Shown here: one piece after another, positions 37,001 through 49,519 of the stretch | Layout of the letters: the number at the start of each line of letters is the position of its first letter | Numbering within the stretch: the stretch's first letter is position 1 | Assembly: GCA_026874595.1 (NCBI GenBank) | Contig: CM049318.1 | Coordinates: 42,450,456 to 42,514,455 of the forward strand | Direction: 5' to 3' | Source of the DNA: Sipunculus nudus | Taxonomy: Eukaryota > Annelida > Sipuncula > Golfingiida > Sipunculidae | DNA length: 64,000 nucleotides | Translations under genes and position numbers: made by a program | Notes under the pieces: model-generated | Seen by the model: only the letters and a program-made list of their open reading frames with translations | Databases searched by the model: none | What the model was told of the DNA's origin: nothing

Positions 37001-37279
37001 CACGGCCAGAAGTCCGTGGCCCGTTATTACTGATCCCAGGAACACGCCCAGAACATCCCCGTGAACGAGGTCAGGCGTGTCCCAGCTGGCCGTGTCCTGA
37101 GACCTGGGTCACATCAATCAATAGTGAGAGGGAAGAATGCCTACTTTAAGACACGCCATGGGCCTGTCCATGTCGAGGGTGACATACGGAAACAAAGACA
37201 AAACATGTTAGACAAACAGATGGGCGGGTGGGATGAAGGCTGGAGCAACTATCATCTAATGTGTATATAACATTTATAC
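34046..37279. other. Long stretch without a recognisable gene
   Basis: About 3.2 kb of non-repetitive sequence. Frames at 35351-35617 (minus), 35630-35866 and 35867-36079 (plus) lack domains I know. The last ends ten bases before an AATAAA, which may be chance. If a real single-copy gene exists here it would need splicing that I cannot establish by eye. Confidence 0.45.
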
Positions 37280-37620
37280 TTAAGGCCAAAATAAAAAAAG
37301 GTATGGTTCTCAGGCACTTTTTTCAGAAATCAATGCGGGCGGGCGCTTTTTTATGTTAAATTTTTTGGTATGTTTCGATGAAAATGTCAAATAATAAGGG
37401 AAAAGCATGAAAATAACAGTTTTATATTGCTAAATAAGTAAAAGCACGACAGAACAAAAGAAATTGTATGGTTTTATCTTCTTGAAAGAAATGTCGGAGA
37501 GGCAGCAGCTCAAAATTGGAAAGTTTTTATTGAAAATCAAAATAAAATTTTTTGATGCGGGGGTTTAAAATTGATGCGGGAGGTGCCTGAGAACCATACC
37601 TTTAATTTTTTTGGCCTAAA
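37280..37620. mobile_element. MITE with 38-bp terminal inverted repeats
   Basis: The left end (37280-37317: TTAAGGCCAAAAT, then GGTATGGTTCTCAGGCAC) and the right end (37583-37620) are inverted copies, identical over GGTATGGTTCTCAGGCAC and nearly so through the A-rich part to GGCC. The interior has repeated TTGATGCGGG near both ends and no coding frame. Flanks read TTAA on the left and TAAA on the right. A decayed TTAA target duplication (piggyBac or Kolobok type) is possible but unproven. Length is 341 bp. Confidence 0.85.
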
Positions 37621-38325
37621 TTGTGTTATCTTGCTTTCTCAATCCCTTATTTTTAACTGAATGTGACTCATTCTTTGCTCACCCTTCCATCCGTTGTCAA
37701 CTCGGAATCCATCCATCTCCCTTCAACGTTTTTGTGATTATTTTTAATCTCATAACGTTCATTATGCAGCACAACAGTGTACAAGACCCTTTAACGGAAA
37801 TAGACAAGCAAGGGCGATCTTACCATTTGAGCACAAGACAAAACTTATCTCTATTTGGGTCATCTGGTTTCCTCCCATGTTCTAAGTGGCTAAATATATT
37901 ATCTTACTTTTGGATCTATACATCTGGAAATAAGAATGTGTGTGTATGTGTGTGACTCGTGCATGTGGGTGTGTGAGTTTAAGAGCGACAATACGTTTCA
38001 ATCATTATGTAATGCAATGTATGCCTGTCCCGCTTGTGACGGTCAATTTTTCTCTTCAAGGGTGTCAACCCAAAAATACGACCACGCATACAATTCTCAA
38101 AATACATAACATCACAGAATAGCGACAAATCTTTCTGAAATAGAAACACATCTAGGGAAGAAATATTTTAGATACACTTACCATATTATTATATAATTTA
38201 TTGCTAAAATGTTTTATTTTGCTATATACACGTCCACGTCTCACAATTTAAACGCTTTCGGAAAAAGAGGATTACCACCGCAGCCACAAATGTCTTGATA
38301 TCAACAGCAAAGCGCAAAATTTCCA
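37621..38325. other. No gene seen
   Basis: AT-rich sequence with a short TGTG-rich tract at about 37936-37975. The 110-codon frame at 37623-37955 has no recognisable motif. Confidence 0.5.
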
Positions 38326-39010
38326 AGAGATGCTAAGGGTTCGACCAATAAACATCGTCCTATCAGACTTCTCTTACAGACGCGGAGGGATCGACCGATA
38401 AACATCGTCATATCAAACTTCTCTTAGAGACGCGGAGAGATCGACCAATACACATCGTCATATCATACTTCTCTTAGAGACGCGGAGGGATCGACCAATA
38501 AACATCGTCATATCAGACTTCTCTTAGGGACGCGGAGTGATCGACCAATTAACATCGTCATATCAGACTTCTTTTAGAGACGCGGAGGGATCGACCAATA
38601 AACATTGTTTTATCAGACATCTCTTACAGACGCGGAGGGATCGACCGATAAACATCGTCATATTAGACTTCTCTTAGAAACGCGGAGGATCGACCAATAA
38701 ACATCGTCATATCAAAATTCTCTTAGAGACGCGGAGGGATCGACCAATAAACATCGTCATATCAGACTTCTCTTAGAGACGCGGAGGGATCAACCAATAA
38801 ACATCGTCATGTCAGACTTCTCTTAGAAACGCGGAGAGATCGACCAATAAACATCGTCCTATCGGACTTCGCTTACAGACGCGGGGGATCGACCGATAAA
38901 CATCGTCATATCAGACTTCTCTTAGAAACGCGGGGGATCGACCAATAACATCGTCATATCAGACTTCTCTTAGAGACGCGGACGGTTCAACCAATAAACA
39001 TCACATAACA
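38326..39010 (+). repeat. 50-bp minisatellite, about 13.5 units
   Basis: The unit is GACGCGGAGGGATCGACCAA followed by TAAACATCGTCATATCAGAC and TTCTCTTAGA. It is directly followed by, and alignable to, the 48/49-bp array. Shared positions include ACGC, GAG(G/A)GATC, ACCAA, CATCATA and CTTC. Confidence 0.92.
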
Positions 39011-40330
39011 ATCTTCAAGTAACCCCATGGGATCTACCAACAAAACCACCACTTCCAAGAAACGCCAAGAGATCTATACCAAAAAACACCACATCATAAT
39101 TTTCAAGAAACGCCAAGAGATCTATACCAAAGAACACCACATCATAATCTTCAAGAAACGCCAAGAGATCTATACCAAAACACACCACATCATAATCTAT
39201 AAGAAAAACACCAAGAGGTCTTACAAAAAAACACCACATCATGGCCTTCAAGAAACGCCAAGAAATCTATACCAAAAAACACCACATCATAATCTTCAAG
39301 AAACGCCAAGAGATCTATACCAAAACACACCACATCATAATCTTCAAGAAAAACACCAAGAGGTCTTACAAAAAAACACCACATCATGGCCTTCAAGAAA
39401 CGCCAAGAAATCTATACCAAAAAACACCACATCATAATCTTCAAGAAACGCCAAGAGATCTATACCAAAACACACCACATCATAATCTTCAAGAAAAACA
39501 CCAAGAGGTCTTACAAAAAAAACACCACATCATGATCTTCAAGAAACGCCAAGAGATCTATACCAAAAAACACCACATCATAATCTTTAAGAAACGCCAA
39601 GAGATCTATACCAAAACACACCACATCATAATCTTCAAGAAAAACACCAAGAGGTTTTACAAAAAAACACCACATCATGATCTTCAAGAAACGCCAAGAG
39701 ATCTATACCAAAACACATCAAAATCTTCAGGAAACGCCAAGAGATCTATACCAAAACACACCACATCTTAATCTTCAAGGAATCTCAAGGTTTCGAGCAA
39801 CCATCATAATCTTCAAGAAAAACACCAAGAGGTCTTACAAAAAAACACCACATCATGATCTTCAAGAAACGCCAAGAGATCTATACCAAAACACACCACA
39901 TCATAATCTTCAAGAAACGCCAAGAGATCTATACCAAAACGCACCACATCATAATCTTCAAGAAAAACACCAAGAGGTCTTACAAAAAAACACCACATCA
40001 TGATCTTCAAGAAACGCCAAGAGATCTATACCAAAAAACACCACATCATAATCTTCAAGAAAAACACCAAGAGGTCTTACAAAAAAACACCACGTCATGA
40101 TCTTCGAGAAACGCCAAGAGATCTATACCAAAAAACACCACATCATAATCTTCAAGAAACGCCAAGAGATCTATACCAAAACACACCACATCATAATCTT
40201 CAAGAAAAACACCAAGAGGTCTTACAAAAGAACACTACATCATGATCTTCAAGAAACGCCAAGAGATCTATACCAAAAAACACCACATCTTAATCTTCAA
40301 GGAATCTCAAGGTTTCGAGCAACCACCGCC
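39011..40330 (+). repeat. 48/49-bp satellite with 145-bp trimeric higher-order repeat
   Basis: The basic unit is CGCCAAGAGATCTATACCAA followed by AAAACACCACATCATAAT and CTTCAAGAAA. A variant with AAACACCAAGAGGTCTTAC begins at 39211, 39356, 39501, 39647, 39825, 39970, 40067 and 40212. The usual spacing is 145 bp, that is three units, with one 178-bp and one 97-bp exception. The sequence GGAATCTCAAGGTTTCGAGC occurs at 39779 and 40300, the second time at the array's right edge. Overlapping plus and minus frames of up to 176 codons arise from the repeat and are not gene candidates. Confidence 0.93.
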
Positions 40331-40729
40331 GCCATATTGCACTTCTCCGAGACACACTGAGAGTCTGATTGAAATATAGCCTTCCATCATGTCGCCTGTA
40401 CAAAAAGGACATCATCGATTCTTGAACCATCGTTTTTTTGCATATTTCAGCAGCTGGTATAAGCAGTTTAAGGTATAGTTTAATATATTAAAGCAGTATT
40501 AAATCGCTTTTGCCAAACATAATCGTAATATTGTTTCTATGTCCTTTTTAATATTGTTTTAGAAATATATCCATACTACTACAAAGAATGATATAGTAAA
40601 CTAAAATAGATGGTGACCTGTACTCAGTTATGGTCAATGTGACATGGTGCAATTCAGAAGAATGATAAACTTTCAGTTTATTCCAGTTGAAATAGCAACG
40701 TATTCCATATTGTTGACGAAAACTACCCG
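40331..40729. other. No gene seen
   Basis: AT-rich spacer right of the array. Nothing is recognised. Confidence 0.5.
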
Positions 40730-41284
40730 TCTGGGAAATGCTCCATTTCCATCACCTAACGGGTCCAGATAAACAATGACTGAATAATTGTTTGTCCGAC
40801 TGCGCATGCGTGGAAAGGCGCTAAATAGGGTTGGCCGAGGGACAGTTAATGATAACAGCGGCAAAAGATGGGCGTTCATGCCCAACCAGTTAGCAGTCAG
40901 TCGTTACCCCAGAAAACCAACGCCAATGCCGCAGTGTTTACACAGTTTTAAAATGGACAAGTAAGATCGTTCAACAGATATATATACATGATACTGGGGT
41001 TATTTTTGAATGATTCTCCGACGCACAGCAGCTCGTCCCGTCTCACTTTTAAATCCACGCGGACTGGATGATGCAGACTGGGATTGGAAAGTAATTAAGC
41101 TACACGGGAGTGTGGGACAGTAATATGAGCCCCGTCAGTCGCCGCTCGCTCTGCTAGTGGGAGCTGCGGATTCCTGCCGCATCTGATTTTTGTTTCATCT
41201 GTTCCACGTGACTTGTCATTTGATGTGTAAACCCGGTCACCGGAGAGGATCTACACGCGCTTCTGGCACCGCCACAATCAGGTA
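40730..41284 (+). promoter_or_regulatory. Possible promoter and noncoding first exon
   Basis: This is a GC-richer island in an AT-rich neighbourhood. It has TGCGCATGCG at 40801-40810 (close to the NRF-1 consensus), several CG dinucleotides and a perfect 5' splice-donor consensus CAG|GTAAGT at about 41279-41287. It lacks a long frame, so it would be a 5' UTR exon whose coding exons lie outside the window or were missed. This is inference from motifs only. Confidence 0.25.
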
Positions 41285-41696
41285 AGTGTATGACCGTCTG
41301 TAATAGGCTGGACTATCTGGCTTTCACAGCGCTCAAGGTCTGCTGACCGCCAGTTCCATTCGCTCCTCACGAGAAATATATGCTCAAAGTTTAGTTTTCA
41401 TATTTTATACACACGCATTTATTATAATCATCTTTCGACGTGCAACTATAGGCTTATCAACGTGTCTGTCTGTCCGACTGTTTGTTTGTCCATCTGTTTT
41501 CTCAGACATGTCTGAAGGCAAAGTTTTCAAACTTAGTCAAAATGCTATGCAAAATGTTGAGAGCATCAAAATATTTCTCTGCTGAGGGAGGTATATTTTT
41601 TCAAATCCTGAAATATATTACGTTGTAATAATAAAAAGGGCAATATAATTTACATAATTAATATACTATGTAGGCTTTTTTTACTAACACACACAC

Positions 41697-41746
<50 letters not shown>

Positions 41747-43214
41747 CTAAGTGACCCATGCCAAATATATTACAACTTGTTATATTTAAAAAAGGTTTCA
41801 TGTATGGGTAAATTCTATACCAGCCTTAGATGTATAATAATCTATAGTGAACTCAGAATCGGAGTTGTATGTGTGTATCATAATATCTGGCAGCCGCCAA
41901 CCCAATATTGGCGCCCCCTGTTCACGAATTTCTTGATCCACCACTGGCTTATTAATCTAGAGAGGTAAAGATTTCGCTTTTGGTACCATGTAATATGCTT
42001 TCAGTGACTTAAGTGCAAGTCTCGTCAGATCTCATGATATCTGCTGTCAAACGAGAACAGGCAAGAATTATTAGAATATCCGTATAACTCTGTCACTTTT
42101 TATATCAGAGAGCTCTTCCGTTTGATAAGCTCTACCCAATCTTGTCTAGTCTCACCCTAGTTGTACAGAAACGAGAATTTTATGATTTCGTTTACAGTTG
42201 TCCGCTGGACAGGGCTGCCGACCATATCATGATTACATCTTGTTGTATACTTCAGGGATATTAGTCGCTGCTCCATATACAATATATTATTACACACGAC
42301 ACACCCACACACACACTTTGACTATCTCATAAAACTTTCAGTACGTATATTGACAAGCAATGTTAACGCGAGTCCACAATACACGGAGCGAGAGAGAAAA
42401 AAAGGTCATTCTAACCTTTCTATTTCCGCGCGTTTATTTCCATTTTGTTCGGCTTGGTTAACGTTTCTAGCGGTACAGAATAGCAGGTTTTATCTGATTA
42501 GCACAGGTTAGAGGTTCTCTCATCAACTTTGAACTCAAGGCAGACGTAATGAGACGATGTTTAATCAATATATCACAGTAGTACAGGTTGGCACCATGCA
42601 CATACACTAAAAATATATCGAAACAGCAGGCTACTGGAGAACTCACTCGAGACTCGAAACCCAAGACTTGAGACCTGAGACCCCCTCTCGGTGCCATCCC
42701 ACAATACCTGTACTCTCTAGAGGTGCGAGTGAGTACCTGTGCGAAACGGGGGCTACAAGGCTGATGCTGGAATCATTATCTGCCCCAGTCAGAGTAAATG
42801 TGTGTTTCTTGTTTTCACTTAAATGGATATAAATCTAAAACTACTATACGCTCAGCAATAAATAAAATCTTGCCAGATAGCTCGCCGAACACTTTATCAG
42901 TGATTCTAATTGTTACGTAATTACGAATTAAAGTTAACTTGTAATGTAAAATAAACTTAGATTATTCCACGGGGATTTGAATTTATTAACTGAAAAATGA
43001 TTAATGACTGGAAAATGAAGTAAGGTAAGGTATCTTGGCCTATATGTACATAAAGAGAACAGAGGGGCTCACCTGATAATCTATTATTCGAAGAAATATA
43101 AATAAGGACCTGCTTACAAATGAAGAAATATACTTGAACAGATATACTCTTACTCAGAGGTAAAATCCATGGTCAATGAGTCATTTGACTGACAATTTTC
43201 AGCCCGGTACAGAC
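41285..43214. other. Long stretch without a recognisable gene
   Basis: Contains an (AC)/(AT) microsatellite at 41690-41743 and a short (CA)n at 42300-42318. The minus frame 42467-42697 has no domain. If the first-exon suggestion is right, this would be intron. Confidence 0.45.
41690..41743. repeat. (AC)n(AT)n microsatellite
   Basis: Short CA run followed by about 44 bp of TA dinucleotides. Confidence 0.93.
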
Positions 43215-46005
43215 TCATTACTTGAGTGAAGTCACTGTTATATCATGTAGGTTTTTGTTTATTACTTTAGTGAAGCCACTGTTATATCATCTAGGTTTCT
43301 TGATTATTACTTTAGTGAAGACACTGTTATATCATCTAGGTTTCTTGATTATTACTTTAGTGAAGCCACTAATATATCATCTAGGTTTCTTGTTTATTAC
43401 TTTAGTGAAGCCACTAATATATCATCTAGGTTTTTGTTTATTACTTGAGTGAAGCCACTGTTATATCATCTAGGTTTCTTGATTATTACTTTAGTGAAGC
43501 CACTAATATATCATCTAGGTTTCTTGTTTATTACTTTAGTGAAGCCACTAATATATCATCTAGGTTTTTGTTTATTACTTGAGTGAAGCCACTGTTATAT
43601 CATCTAGGTTTCTTGATTATTACTTTAGTGAAGCCACTGTTATATCATCTAGGTTTCTTGTTTATTACTTGAGTGAAGCCACTGTTATATCACCTAGGTA
43701 TCTTGATTATTATTTTAGTGAAGCCACTGTTATATCATCTAGGTTTCTTGATTATTACTTGAGTGAAGCCACTGATATATCATCTAGGTTTCTTGATTAT
43801 TACTTTAGTGAAGCCACTGTTATATCATCTAGGTTTCTTGTTTTTTACTTTAGTGAAGCCACTGTTATATCATCTAGGTTTCTTGATTATTACTTTAGTG
43901 AAGCCACTGTTATATCATCTAGGTTTCTTGATTATTACTTTAGTGAAGCCACTGTTATATCATCTAGGTTTCTTGTTTATTACTTGAGTGAAGCCACTGT
44001 TATATCATCTAGGTTTCTTGATTATTACTTTAGTGAAGCCACTGTTATATCATCTAGGTTTCTTGTTTATTACTTGAGTGAAGCCACTGTTATATCATCT
44101 AGGTTTCTTGATTATTACTTTAGTGAAGCCACTAATATATCATCTAGGTTTTTGTTTATTACTTTAATGAAGCCACTGTTATATCACCTAGGTTTCTTGA
44201 TTATTACTTTAGTGAAGCCACTAATATATCATCTAGGTTTCTTGTTTATTACTTTAGTGAAGCCACTAATATATCATCTAGGGTTTTGTTTATTACTTGA
44301 GTGAAGCCACTGTTATTTCATCTAGGTTTCTTGATTATTACTTTAGTGAAGCCACTGTTATATCATCTAGGTTTCTTGATTATTACTTTAGTGAAGCCAC
44401 TAATATATCATCTAGGTTTCTTGTTTATTACTTTAGTGAAGCCACTAATATATCATCTAGGTTTTTGTTTATTACTTGAGTGAAGCCACTGTTATATCAT
44501 CTAGGTTTCTTGATTATTACTTTAGTGAAGCCACTAATATATCATCTAGGTTTCTTGTTTATTACTTTAGTGAAGCCACTGTTATATCATCTAGGTTTCT
44601 TGTTTATTACTTGAGTGAAGCCACTGTTATATCATCTAGGTTTCTTGATTATTACTTTAGTGAAGCCACTAATATATCATCTAGGTTTTTGTTTATTACT
44701 TTAATGAAGCCACTGTTATATCACCTAGGTTTCTTGATTATTACTTTAGTGAAGCCACTAATATATCATCTAGGTTTCTTGTTTATTACTTTAGTGAAGC
44801 CACTAATATATCATCTAGGGTTTTGTTTATTACTTGAGTGAAGCCACTGTTATATCATCTAGGTTTCTTGATTATTACTTTAGTGAAGCCACTGTTATAT
44901 CATCTAGGTTTCTTGTTTATTACTTGAGTGAAGCCACTGTTATATCATCTAGGTTTCTTTATTATTACTTTAGTGAAGCCACTGTTATATCATCTAGGTT
45001 TCTTGATTATTACTTTAGTGAAGCCACTGTTATATCATCTAGGTTTCTTGATTATTACTTTAGTGAAGCCACTGTTATATCATCTAGGTTTCTTGTTTAT
45101 TACTTGAGTGAAGCCACTGTTATATCATCTAGGTTTCTTGATTATTACTTTAGTGAAGCCACTGTTATATCATCTAGGTTTCTTGTTTATTACTTGAGTG
45201 AAGCCTCTGTTATATCATCTAGGTTTCTTGATTATTACTTTAGTGAAGCCACTGTTATATCATCTAGGTTTCTTGTTTATTACTTTAGTGAAGCCAATGT
45301 TATATCATCTAGGTTTCTTGATTATTACTTTGGTGAAGCCACTGTTATATCATCTAGGTTTCTTGATTATTACTTTGGTGAAGCCACTGTTATATCATCT
45401 AGGTTTCTTGATTATTACTTTGGTGAAGCCACTGTTATATCATCTAGGTTTCTTGATTATTACTTTGGTGAAGCCACTGTTATATCATCTATGTTTCTTG
45501 ATTATTACTTTAGTGAAGCCACTGTTATATCATCTAGGTTTCTTGATTATTACTTGAGTGAAGCCACTGTTATATCATCTAGGTTTCTTGATTATTACTT
45601 TAGTGAAGTCACTGTTATATCATCTAGGTTTCTTGATTATTACTTTAGTGAAGACACTGTTATATCATCTAGGTTTCTTGATTATTACTTTAGTGAAGCC
45701 ACTAATATATCATCTAGGTTTCTTGTTTATTACTTTAGTGAAGCCACTAATATATCATCTAGGTTTTTGTTTATTACTTTAGTGAAGCCACTGTTATATC
45801 ATCTAGGTTTCTTGATTATTACTTGAGTGAAGCCACTGTTATATCATCTAGGTTTCTTGATTATTACTTTAGTGAAGTCACTGTTATATCATCTAGGTTT
45901 TTTTATAAATACTTTAGTGAAGTCACTGTTATATCATCTAGGTTTCTTGATTATTACTTTAGTGAAGTCACTGTTGTATCACCTAGGTTTCTTGTTTATA
46001 CCACT
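43215..46005 (+). repeat. 45-bp minisatellite, about 62 units
   Basis: The unit is GAAGCCACTGTTATATCATC followed by TAGGTTTCTTGATTATTACT and TTAGT. Regular variants are TTGTTTATTACTTGAGT, CACTAATATATC and a 44-bp form with TAGGTTTTTG. The 44-bp units shift the frame and divide the array into open blocks (SEATVISSRFLDYYF and KPLLYHLGFLIITLV periods, up to 330 codons). A block containing ACTTTAATGAAG and CACCTAGG at about 44110-44330 recurs at about 44647-44867, 537 bp away. Not a protein gene on this evidence. Confidence 0.95.
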
Positions 46006-48682
46006 TCGCGAAGGAAAGATCCATTTTGTGACCAGAATTGTGACGATTCCGAAAAACATGGCGCCAGCGGTCCGCAGATTTGAACATCCGTATAGAGTTT
46101 GAAATATGGACTAATATGTCACATTTATGAGAAAAACACTCCGATAATGCAGTGATTTAGGCGTGTTGTTTTTATACCAGGAGAGCAGAGACTCACATTC
46201 ACCCGGTATCGTGAGGCGGCCAGAACCACGGCCTGATTTAAACTCCCTTTATATTGTAATTTACAAACAGTTTATCACAGATTAAATCTCATAAACAGTG
46301 GCAAAATTCGTCGGAAACAACAGTAAACTGTTATTTTGCATCACCAGTGACGTATTCGGAAACATCAACACTCGTATTAATAAAGTAAGGGATACTCTGA
46401 AATGAACTCATTGCCTTCTTAATGATATGTATGAATGGGCTATGATATATAAATTCACAGCACCCCTTATAATAAAACAATATCACCTTCCTTTTGTAAA
46501 GTTAGATATAAAAAATATTTTATTATATAACATTTAATTTATATAAAAATCATTTAAAATTATACTGTATTATATTGTTTCATCATTGGCTCAACTGTCA
46601 GTTTGGTTAGTCGTTTTACCAATATATGGTATTTAACTATCTATTACACTCAACATCATGGTCCTGGCGTTCTGTACATTCTAAGTTTATGAAGACTCTT
46701 ATTTTTTTACAAGAGAGATTAAGACTTTTAATATCTCCATTACGTAATCTAGTGAAACCATTTTCACACTTTCGGTCAAATCCTACCCACAAGACTGGGA
46801 CCCTGCGGTTTTGGGATTGTGTGAGACAGAACCATTGCTAAACGATGCACCGGGTATTCTAATACTTTAGAAACGTTGATAGACGTGTAATAAAGTGCAA
46901 ATGCAGTCAAAAAATGAATTATACTTTTTCAAGACATGTTTCATGCACATGGATTTTTGAATGGACCTGATGGAAGTATCTTTTGTTAAACATGTGTGCA
47001 ATGTAAATAGAAGGCCTATTGAGGAATTTTAAGGTACGCTGTAGTAATTCTAATCACCGGCTCCCAGCCGTCCGACATAGCATACCTGGGAGAGGTTTTA
47101 GTAGAAACGACCCCTGGTAGAAGGGTGCTTTTTTCACTCTTAAGGAATCACTGGTCACAGCTCATGCGCGGCTTGTTGATCCATGCATACTGTATTAATC
47201 AGAATTTATAACTACTCAGTGTAACGGGTATTACACCTGGTTCATTACAGCATATGTACGACTTATCTTCGACGTAGGAGAATGAGAAAATGACATACCC
47301 AAGTAAAACAGAGAACTTATTCAAGGCCTCTAGAAAAACCACGTGTCGACATTGTGTGGTCCAATGTGCATACTATAATGTGTATTAAGAAAAATCCAGA
47401 ATAATTTGCCGGGGAATATTGATTCCGTTTCTGGCTGCACACATATCTAGACCAAATCAAAAGCGACTACTCATAATACATAACACTATATTATGAAAAT
47501 AGCGAATGTAAACAATTATTTTTACGTCATGTTTTAATTATTCACAATTTTTGAAGCACCAGTCATATTCAAGCGATGGAACTTTTTTTCATGTTGTTAA
47601 TTAATCCCCGAACACCCTGGCACTTGGCATGACGTGCAGAAATCTGGGGTTGGTGTCATATGTGAAACGTTGAAAAGCCTTAATGAGCGTGTTCAGGGTA
47701 TTGATCACGGCCGGGAAAACGAAGTTAGGTAGCCGGGCTGCAATTAGAGAGCGCGATGCTGATCAAATATTTGCAAGAGGTATGAACCAGTCCTGTCAGC
47801 GGAACTGACAATAGGATTTAAAAGGCCGCTCCCAACCTTGTTTAATGAACTTCATCATTCTTGGTGTGTGGATGCTAGGGACGAAAACACACACATATAC
47901 AAGTACATACTTCTTTACCATTTGTTCCGCGAAGAGCTCCATTTTTGAGAAATGACATTCATTTATATCTTGCTCAACGGACGAACTTTGTTTTCAGTGC
48001 GTTGGTTTTTGCCCATAAAATTTATCAACTGAAGATATGATTTCAAGCTCAAACTTACTCAATAAAGTATGTTATCACGTGAGTCGTACAACAAAAGGAA
48101 TACTGGGATAGGCAATCACTAGGTTACCGTATAGAAAAATAACTCTCAATATCAATGATTTTTTATGGGAGGATTGAACCATTGATTGTTGAATGTTGTT
48201 TGTTACAGCAGTATATAACCTGTGGGCTCTATTCAGGAATATGGACCTAAATTTTGATGTAACATTGCACGCAACAGATGCAAAGGATATTGCCATGACA
48301 CGTCGATTCACTTTGTAAATTGAGGACATTTTCATACATGTTTTATGTCATGTGCGACACTGCCTTCCTTTGTTTATTATGGCTTAGTGTTTCTATTGGC
48401 GACTTAGCATCTGGTCAATATGTTTAATCAGTTACTGTAGATATATGGACGCCAGCCACACCTGTTACACGACAGGCAATCACCGCTCCAGCCGACTGGG
48501 TCGGTTAATCCTTCAATGGGCTCGGTCAATGTTTAAAATTGTGTAGTGTTTTACATGAGAGGCAGATGTTGGTGCAGTTGTAAATGCATTCTTGGAGTTT
48601 ACTCAAATCTTAGGCAAAAGTATGTTTTCAACACACTTAGCAAAAGAGACTGAAATGCAAGCGGCTTTTTTAAACTATGCAG
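46006..48682. other. Long stretch without a recognisable gene
   Basis: Mostly AT-rich sequence. A slightly GC-richer patch with ATGGCGCCAGCGG lies just beyond the 45-bp array (about 46050). No domain-bearing frame is found. Confidence 0.5.
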
Positions 48683-48768
48683 CAGCTACAGTTAGACCCA
48701 GTTGTGGCTCTGTTGTAAACACATCTGTGTTTACAACAGAGCCACAACTGGGTCTACAGCTACAGTTA
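48683..48768. repeat. Perfect 30-bp inverted repeat flanked by 12-bp direct repeats
   Basis: The arm at 48694-48723 (AGACCCAGTTGTGGCTCTGT and ten more bases) is followed by TC and then its exact complement at 48726-48755. Outside the arms lies the direct repeat CAGCTACAGTTA at 48683-48694 and 48757-48768. Perfect arms with a 2-base loop suggest a recent event. Either a tiny foldback insertion with target duplication or a template-switch copying error would produce this. Confidence 0.95.
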
Positions 48769-49423
48769 ACTGACGGTTGTGCTGCTCAACCTTTGTCCGG
48801 CAATTTTTCTCTGTAGCCACGTCTAGGATATGCACGTGTTCTGTCTTGAGGTATCCTGAACGATGCCACGTGTGTCTGGATAGAGAGGGGACCATTTTCT
48901 TTATGTGAGGTCTAGTAATAGATGTGCGTGGTCTCTGTTTGATGATGTGAGGTTTAGCTTTGGCTGTTTGTGACTTCTGGTCAGAATGGGGTCTGTTCAT
49001 TAGCCTCATCTGTACTATTATCGACAAACCGTTATTTTGTCCTCCTTATTTATTTGTTCAATTAACAAATCAATTTCCGAGCGGGTACAGAGGGTCAGCT
49101 AGACGTCTATTTATGTGACGCTGGTCAGCTGAAGCAGCTTTTACATACTGAAAGGGGTTCATTCCCAGTCCAGATTAATATCAGACACTAGCGGCAAGCT
49201 TCGATCCTGTGGCCTCAATTATCAGTATAGAATCCGATAGAAAATTGAAACAGATTACTGTATACCGGGTCGATTAAACGCTCTCAAGGTGCCTCCATCT
49301 GCTGAAGTATACTTGTTAACTGTAAAGCGGTAGTTGATATGTACAACATTAAACAAATGGTTTCATTAACCCAAATACATCCAGTTGAAACATTTTGGTT
49401 GGAGGCTGAAGAATATTATGATA
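48769..49423. other. No gene seen
   Basis: The minus frame 48731-49027 overlaps the hairpin and has no recognisable domain. No other feature is supported. Confidence 0.45.

Positions 49424-49489
<66 letters not shown>
49424..49489. repeat. (AT)n microsatellite
   Basis: About 65 bp of TA dinucleotides directly before the GC-rich array. Confidence 0.95.
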
Positions 49490-49491
<2 letters not shown>

Positions 49492-49519
49492 TATTCCCGG
49501 TAAGGAATATTGGAGTACC

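Noticed and set aside
39027-40360. Several lysine- and threonine-rich open frames (up to 176 codons)
   Set aside because: They are all produced by the 48/49-bp satellite, and both strands are open.
42630-42700. Possible Pol III B box on minus (GGTTTCGAGTCTC)
   Set aside because: It deviates from the consensus and has no A box at the right distance.
43579-46102. Frames of 241 and 330 codons with a 15-residue period
   Set aside because: Tandem-repeat translation; two different frames are open over the same DNA.
48731-49027. 98-codon minus-strand frame
   Set aside because: It runs into the perfect hairpin and shows no known motif.
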